A DNA stretch of 64,000 nucleotides from NCEH01 sp002257205 (GTDB lineage Bacteria; Pseudomonadota; Alphaproteobacteria; Rhizobiales; Xanthobacteraceae): assembly GCF_043195105.1 (NCBI RefSeq), contig NZ_JBAFWO010000005.1; one strand, given 5' to 3'. The position numbers and the translations under genes are program-made. Below the pieces are notes generated by a model. It made no database searches. It was not told the DNA's origin and saw nothing but the letters and a program-made list of their open reading frames with translations. This document shows, piece by piece, positions 60,431 to 64,000 of this stretch (its first letter is position 1; each line of letters begins with the position of its first letter).

Positions 60431-61516
60431 TCAGAGCTTGCCGTCGGCCGCCGCCTGGGCGAACGCGGCGTTCACGCGCATCTTCACGTTCTTCGCATCG
60501 CCGAGCACGCTGCCGTCGGGCATCATGATGCCGATGGCGTCCACGCTGGTCGCGCCCTGGCCGAACAGGCCGCGGTCGAAGCAGAAGGTGCGGATATAGT
60601 CCCAGGCCTTCTTGGTGCTGGCGGCGGTGAGGAAGGTTGCGGCCTCGGCCGGCGTGTAGAAGAAGTGGGTGGTCTCCACCTGCGACTGGAGGCCGGGGAC
60701 ATCGGTGCCCATGGCGCTGGCCATGATTTCATTGATGGGCTTTGCGGCATCGCCGCCGGCCTTCAAGGTGGCGAGTGCCTCATACCAGGCCCCGGTGATC
60801 GCCTTGGCGAAGTTCGGATTGTCCTTCAGCACCTCGGTCTTGCCGATGAAGACATCCATGATCTCGCCGGGGATCTTGGAGCTGTCGAACAGAATCTTGG
60901 TGTCCTTGCTGCCGGCGAGCATGTCGGCGGTCATCGGCTTCCAGGAGACGGCGTTCTTCAGTTCCGGCTTGGTGAGATAGGCGGCGGCGATGTCGGCGTC
61001 CGAGATATTGATGGTCTTCACCGCGCCGACGCCGTGCAGGCCGTTCATCACCAGCGCGCGATCGAGCAGATAATGGGAGACGCTGAATTCCAGCAGATAG
61101 ACGTCCTGGCCCTTCAGGTCCGCCACCGTTTTGGCGGACTTCGACAGCAGCGCGTCATTGCCGTTCGAGAAGTCGGTGATGAGGAAGATCGAGGTATCCA
61201 CGCCGCCGGCGGCCGGCATGGTGAGCCCGTCCATTCCGGCCACGCCGACGCCGTCGAGGTCTCCGGCAATGAACTGATTGATGGAGCCCACGTAATCGTT
61301 CACCAGGACGAGGTCGATATCGATGCCGTATTTGTCGGCCCACTTCTTGAGAATGCCGGATTGCTTCATGTAAGCGAGGGGCATGAAGCCGACATAGATG
61401 GAATAGCCCATCTTGAAGGATTTCTTCTCGGCGGCCTCGGCGCGATTCGGGCCGGCGCCGAACACGGCGCTACAGAGCAGGGCGAGCAGGACCACGGCGC
61501 GTAAAAAGCGGTTCAT
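60431..61516 (-). CDS. ABC importer substrate-binding protein, paralogue of the guanidine-type receptor
   Basis: A 361-residue binding protein, signal peptide ending NRAEA. It shares with 39557 the blocks KWADKYGI-ID, PAAGGVD, TDFSNGNDA, LEFSVSHYLLDRAL and FDSSKIPGEIMD, but pocket-lining stretches differ. Start at the ATG with GGAG upstream. First gene of the monooxygenase operon; no guanidine riboswitch precedes it, so the ligand should differ and may be a related nitrogen compound. Confidence 0.9.
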   Translation of the reverse strand: MNRFLRAVVLLALLCSAVFGAGPNRAEAAEKKSFKMGYSIYVGFMPLAYMKQSGILKKWADKYGIDIDLVLVNDYVGSINQFIAGDLDGVGVAGMDGLTMPAAGGVDTSIFLITDFSNGNDALLSKSAKTVADLKGQDVYLLEFSVSHYLLDRALVMNGLHGVGAVKTINISDADIAAAYLTKPELKNAVSWKPMTADMLAGSKDTKILFDSSKIPGEIMDVFIGKTEVLKDNPNFAKAITGAWYEALATLKAGGDAAKPINEIMASAMGTDVPGLQSQVETTHFFYTPAEAATFLTAASTKKAWDYIRTFCFDRGLFGQGATSVDAIGIMMPDGSVLGDAKNVKMRVNAAFAQAAADGKL

Positions 61517-61555
61517 AAGCGAACTCCGACGGTCGAATGCGACAAGACGACGCTT

Positions 61556-61573
61556 ATTAAGCGAGCGTTTAAT
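61556..61573. promoter_or_regulatory. Candidate TetR operator ATTAAGC-GAGC-GTTTAAT
   Basis: A 7+4+7 inverted repeat with one mismatch lies 40 bp before the binding-protein start, in the divergent gap with the TetR gene. A second dyad, TTTTGC with GCAAAA, lies near 61593-61619. The rest of 61517-61785 shows no riboswitch or other feature. Confidence 0.5.
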
Positions 61574-61785
61574 ACGCACTCGCAAGAGAGATTTTTGCGT
61601 CGCACAACATTTATGCAAAACCTTATGCCGCAACGCCTGAAAGGCCCTATCTTGTGCAATTGGGGGCCCGCCGTGCCTGCGATATCAGCAGCGAAAACCG
61701 GCTTTTCGCCCTATGACCTACGGAATAACCCGAAGTGGCCGCATCAGGCGGGGTGTGCGATGCTCCGCCCGAAGGGAGAGTTTCA

Positions 61786-62409
61786 ATGAATGTGAAGGCG
61801 GTGCGCCAGCGCCTCGATCCGGCCAAGCGGTCCGAACTCATATTGGATGAAGCGCTGAACTTGTTCGGCACGTCCCACTACAGCATCGTCACGGTGCGCG
61901 ACATCGCACTGGCCTGCGGGATCAATGTCGGGCTGATCTATCATTATTTCGAGAACAAGGATCATCTGTTCCGCAGCGTGCTGGCCCATGCGCTGAACCA
62001 GATCATGGCCGGCTATGAGGCGCGGCGCGGCGCGCGTGACAATGATCCGCTCTCCGATATCGGCGCCTGGCTCGATATCCAGATCGAGATCGCCCCCACG
62101 GTCACGCGCATGGTCAAGATCATGGCCGATTATGCGGCCTTGAACGCCCGCGATGCGCAGGTGGACCAATTGATCGCGGATTTCTATCGCGACGAGCGCG
62201 TCCTGGTGGAAGAGACCCTGGCGCGGGGCATCGCCGCTGGTCAGTATCGGCCCGTGGACACGGCCAAGATGGCGCGGCTGATCGGCCTGCATCTCGATGG
62301 CATCTTCCATGCCTCCGCCAGCCGTGGCGATGATCGCATCGCCGCCGACATCGAGGAATTGCGCGAGTTCATCCTTCATTTCCTGGGCGTGCGGCCGGAC
62401 GCGGCCTGA
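61786..62409 (+). CDS. TetR family regulator divergent from the second ABC/monooxygenase operon
   Basis: A 207-residue regulator: LILDEALNLFGTSHYSIVTVRDIALACGINVGLIYHYFENKDHLFRSVL is the helix-turn-helix (residues 15-62). The ligand domain has no assigned type. ATG with GGGAGAG upstream. Divergent placement over a palindrome suggests it controls the operon at 61516 and itself. It precedes the nitrilase gene by 40 bp, probably in one transcript. Confidence 0.88.
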   Translation: MNVKAVRQRLDPAKRSELILDEALNLFGTSHYSIVTVRDIALACGINVGLIYHYFENKDHLFRSVLAHALNQIMAGYEARRGARDNDPLSDIGAWLDIQIEIAPTVTRMVKIMADYAALNARDAQVDQLIADFYRDERVLVEETLARGIAAGQYRPVDTAKMARLIGLHLDGIFHASASRGDDRIAADIEELREFILHFLGVRPDAA

Positions 62410-62449
62410 GCGCGATTCCCGCCCCGAACACGCATCCGACGGAGCGTCC

Positions 62450-63259
62450 ATGCTGATCGCTTTATTGCAGATGACGCCGGTCGCCGCCGATCCGGCCGCC
62501 AATCTTGCCCGCATCGCGCAGGCGGCCATGGCGGCGGGGGCCTTCGGCTGCGATCTCCTGGTGACGCCGGAAATGGGCGTCACCGGCTATCATATCGGCG
62601 CCGATATCGCCCGCCTCGCCGAGCCGCGCGACGGGCCGCTGGTGGCCCGGCTGGGCGAGATCGCGGCGCGCGCCGGGCTGGCGCTGGTGGCTGGTTTCCC
62701 GGAACGGGCGGAGGGCAAGATCTATAATAGCCTCGTCCTGGCGCGGCCGGACGGCGACACATTCGTCTACCGCAAATGCCATCTCTATGGGCCGGACGAG
62801 AGGGCGGCCTTTACGCCCTCGAACGTGCTCCCCGGCATCGTCGAGATCGCCGGGCTGAAAGTGGGATTCCTGATCTGCTACGACGTGGAGTTTCCCGAGA
62901 TGGTGCAGGGCCTTGCCCTCGCCGGCGCGGACTTGGTGGTGGTCCCGACCGCGCTGGCCGCCACCCCCTCCTGCCGGCGCATCGCACTCAGCCTCGTGCC
63001 GGCGCGGGCGCTGGAGAACCATGTCTTCATCGCCTATGCGGATCTGTGCGGCAGCGAGCGCGGGCTGACCTATCAGGGCTGCTCGGTGATCGCGGCGCCT
63101 GACGGGGAGGATCTGGCGCGGGCGGGAGCGGCCGAGGCGCTGCTGATGGCCCGCATCGATCCCGGCGCCTATGCGGCGGCGCGGGTGGAAAATCCCTATC
63201 TGCAAGACCGCCGCCCTGCGCTTTACGCGGCCCGGCGCGCGGGGGCGGCGGAAGGATAG
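62450..63259 (+). CDS. Nitrilase superfamily carbon-nitrogen hydrolase
   Basis: A 269-residue amidohydrolase with the Glu-Lys-Cys triad: Glu in LLVTPEMGVTGY, Lys in VYRKCHLYGPDE, Cys in FLICYDVEFPE. Such enzymes cleave amides, nitriles or carbamoyl groups. It is downstream of the TetR gene, facing away from the monooxygenase operon, and may act on a product of it. Substrate unknown. ATG with GGAG upstream. Confidence 0.88.
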   Translation: MLIALLQMTPVAADPAANLARIAQAAMAAGAFGCDLLVTPEMGVTGYHIGADIARLAEPRDGPLVARLGEIAARAGLALVAGFPERAEGKIYNSLVLARPDGDTFVYRKCHLYGPDERAAFTPSNVLPGIVEIAGLKVGFLICYDVEFPEMVQGLALAGADLVVVPTALAATPSCRRIALSLVPARALENHVFIAYADLCGSERGLTYQGCSVIAAPDGEDLARAGAAEALLMARIDPGAYAAARVENPYLQDRRPALYAARRAGAAEG

Positions 63260-63274
63260 GCGGCGGAAGGATAG

Positions 63275-64000
63275 TCAGGAGGCCGGGACGGTCCCGGCCT
63301 TGGTGCGCGGGACGCGGGACGCGGCCTTGCCGCGCGCCGGCTGCGGAGGCGGTTCACGCCCATCCGGATCCGGGCCGGCCGCGCCGTCGCCGGCTTTGGC
63401 TGCCGCCCGCTTTCCCGCCGTGCGCGGCTCGGGTTTCTCCTTGGCGTCCAGGCCGGCCAGCGATTCAAGCACCATGCCCGCCTTGTGACGCAGATGGTCG
63501 CGCAGGATGCGGCCGAGCCGCGGGCCGTCGCGCTCCGCCAGCGCTTCCATCATGCGTTCGTGGTCGTCCACCGCCTCGCGCCAGCGGGCCGGCGATTTCT
63601 TGGCCACGAACCGCACCGCATGGATGCGCACCATCAGATTATTATAGAGCTGGGTCAGCGGCGCATTGCCGGCGATCTCGAAGAAGGCGGCGTGGATCGC
63701 CTTGTTGAGGTTGAGATAGGGCGCGACCTCGCCCGCCTGGTAATGGGCGACCATGGCGTCGTGCATGGCCTTGAGCTTGGCGAACTGCGCCGTGGTGATG
63801 CGGGTGCAGGCGATTTCCCCGGCGAGCGCTTCGAGCGCGCCCATGATGGGGAAATAGGCGTCGATCTCCTCATTCGAGATCCGCGCGACCATGGCGCCGC
63901 GATTGGGCGTGAGCACCAGCAGGCCCTCGGCCGCCAGCACCTTCAGCGCTTCCCGCAAGGGGGTGCGCGAAACGCCGAAGCGGGCGCACAGGGCCTGTTC
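63275..64000 (-). CDS. GntR family regulator, FCD type (N-terminus outside window)
   Basis: The frame enters at the right edge with EQALCARFGVSRTPLREALKVLAAEGLL, the second half of a GntR winged helix. It continues through an FCD ligand domain (LNKAIHAAFFEIAGN, DHERMMEAL, LRDHLRHK). A 60-residue Lys/Pro/Arg-rich tail follows, longer than usual. About 241 residues are visible. It is convergent with the nitrilase gene, 15 bp apart, so it may or may not belong to that system. Confidence 0.88.
   Translation of the reverse strand, partial: EQALCARFGVSRTPLREALKVLAAEGLLVLTPNRGAMVARISNEEIDAYFPIMGALEALAGEIACTRITTAQFAKLKAMHDAMVAHYQAGEVAPYLNLNKAIHAAFFEIAGNAPLTQLYNNLMVRIHAVRFVAKKSPARWREAVDDHERMMEALAERDGPRLGRILRDHLRHKAGMVLESLAGLDAKEKPEPRTAGKRAAAKAGDGAAGPDPDGREPPPQPARGKAASRVPRTKAGTVPAS

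Noticed and set aside
61517..61785. A second guanidine riboswitch in front of the paralogous importer
   Set aside because: None of the conserved ykkC blocks is found in this leader on either strand.

Overview
This 64 kb window is GC-rich (roughly two thirds G+C by eye) and densely coded. It looks like the chromosome of an alphaproteobacterium of the order Hyphomicrobiales, most likely near Xanthobacteraceae. The basis is an MmcB-type repair protein, a HIG1 protein next to a PduO-type adenosyltransferase, an ethylmalonyl-CoA pathway dehydrogenase, a complete ccoNOQP-GHIS cluster behind an FnrN/FixK box, and a dispersed 108-bp palindromic repeat of a type common in that order. The genus is inference. 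I found no tRNA, rRNA, insertion sequence, phage gene or CRISPR array.

Layout. 1-9.2 kb: housekeeping and envelope genes (mmcB fragment, YihY, FUSC, methylsuccinyl-CoA dehydrogenase, an MFS symporter, TspO, HIG1, cobalamin adenosyltransferase, MaoC hydratase, OmpA and a cysteine-rich secreted protein). 9.5-13.4 kb: a TetR-controlled drug-type ABC exporter. 13.4-22.7 kb: cbb3 oxidase structural and assembly genes, ending in a CcoA-like copper importer. 22.8-26 kb: an SDR and a GGDEF-EAL protein. 26-32 kb: a LacI regulator, an ABC importer of the polar amino acid family, and DgoK/DgoA of galactonate breakdown, all in one minus-strand operon.

32-41 kb is the best-explained special system: a guanidine uptake and degradation operon. 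It has an importer, two DUF1989 carboxyguanidine deiminase subunits, guanidine (urea) carboxylase and a stand-alone allophanate hydrolase C-terminal domain. In front lie a clear guanidine-I (ykkC) riboswitch and, just upstream of it, a near-consensus sigma-54 promoter. Nitrogen status and the ligand would therefore both gate expression.

41-45.4 kb: a GH18 chitinase-like protein with three copies of an unnamed repeat domain, and a two-domain polyphosphate:AMP phosphotransferase. 45.4-56 kb: a LacI-controlled catabolic cluster (branched-chain type ABC importer, SDR, 3-hydroxyisobutyrate dehydrogenase-like protein, aldehyde dehydrogenase, PdxA-like dehydrogenase), with the same operator palindrome sitting on the -10 region of two promoters. 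56-63.3 kb: a second importer paralogous to the guanidine one, joined to a two-component FMN monooxygenase, a RutE-like nitroreductase, a divergent TetR regulator and a nitrilase-family hydrolase; it probably scavenges another nitrogen- or sulfur-bearing compound. The window ends in a GntR regulator that is cut by the edge.
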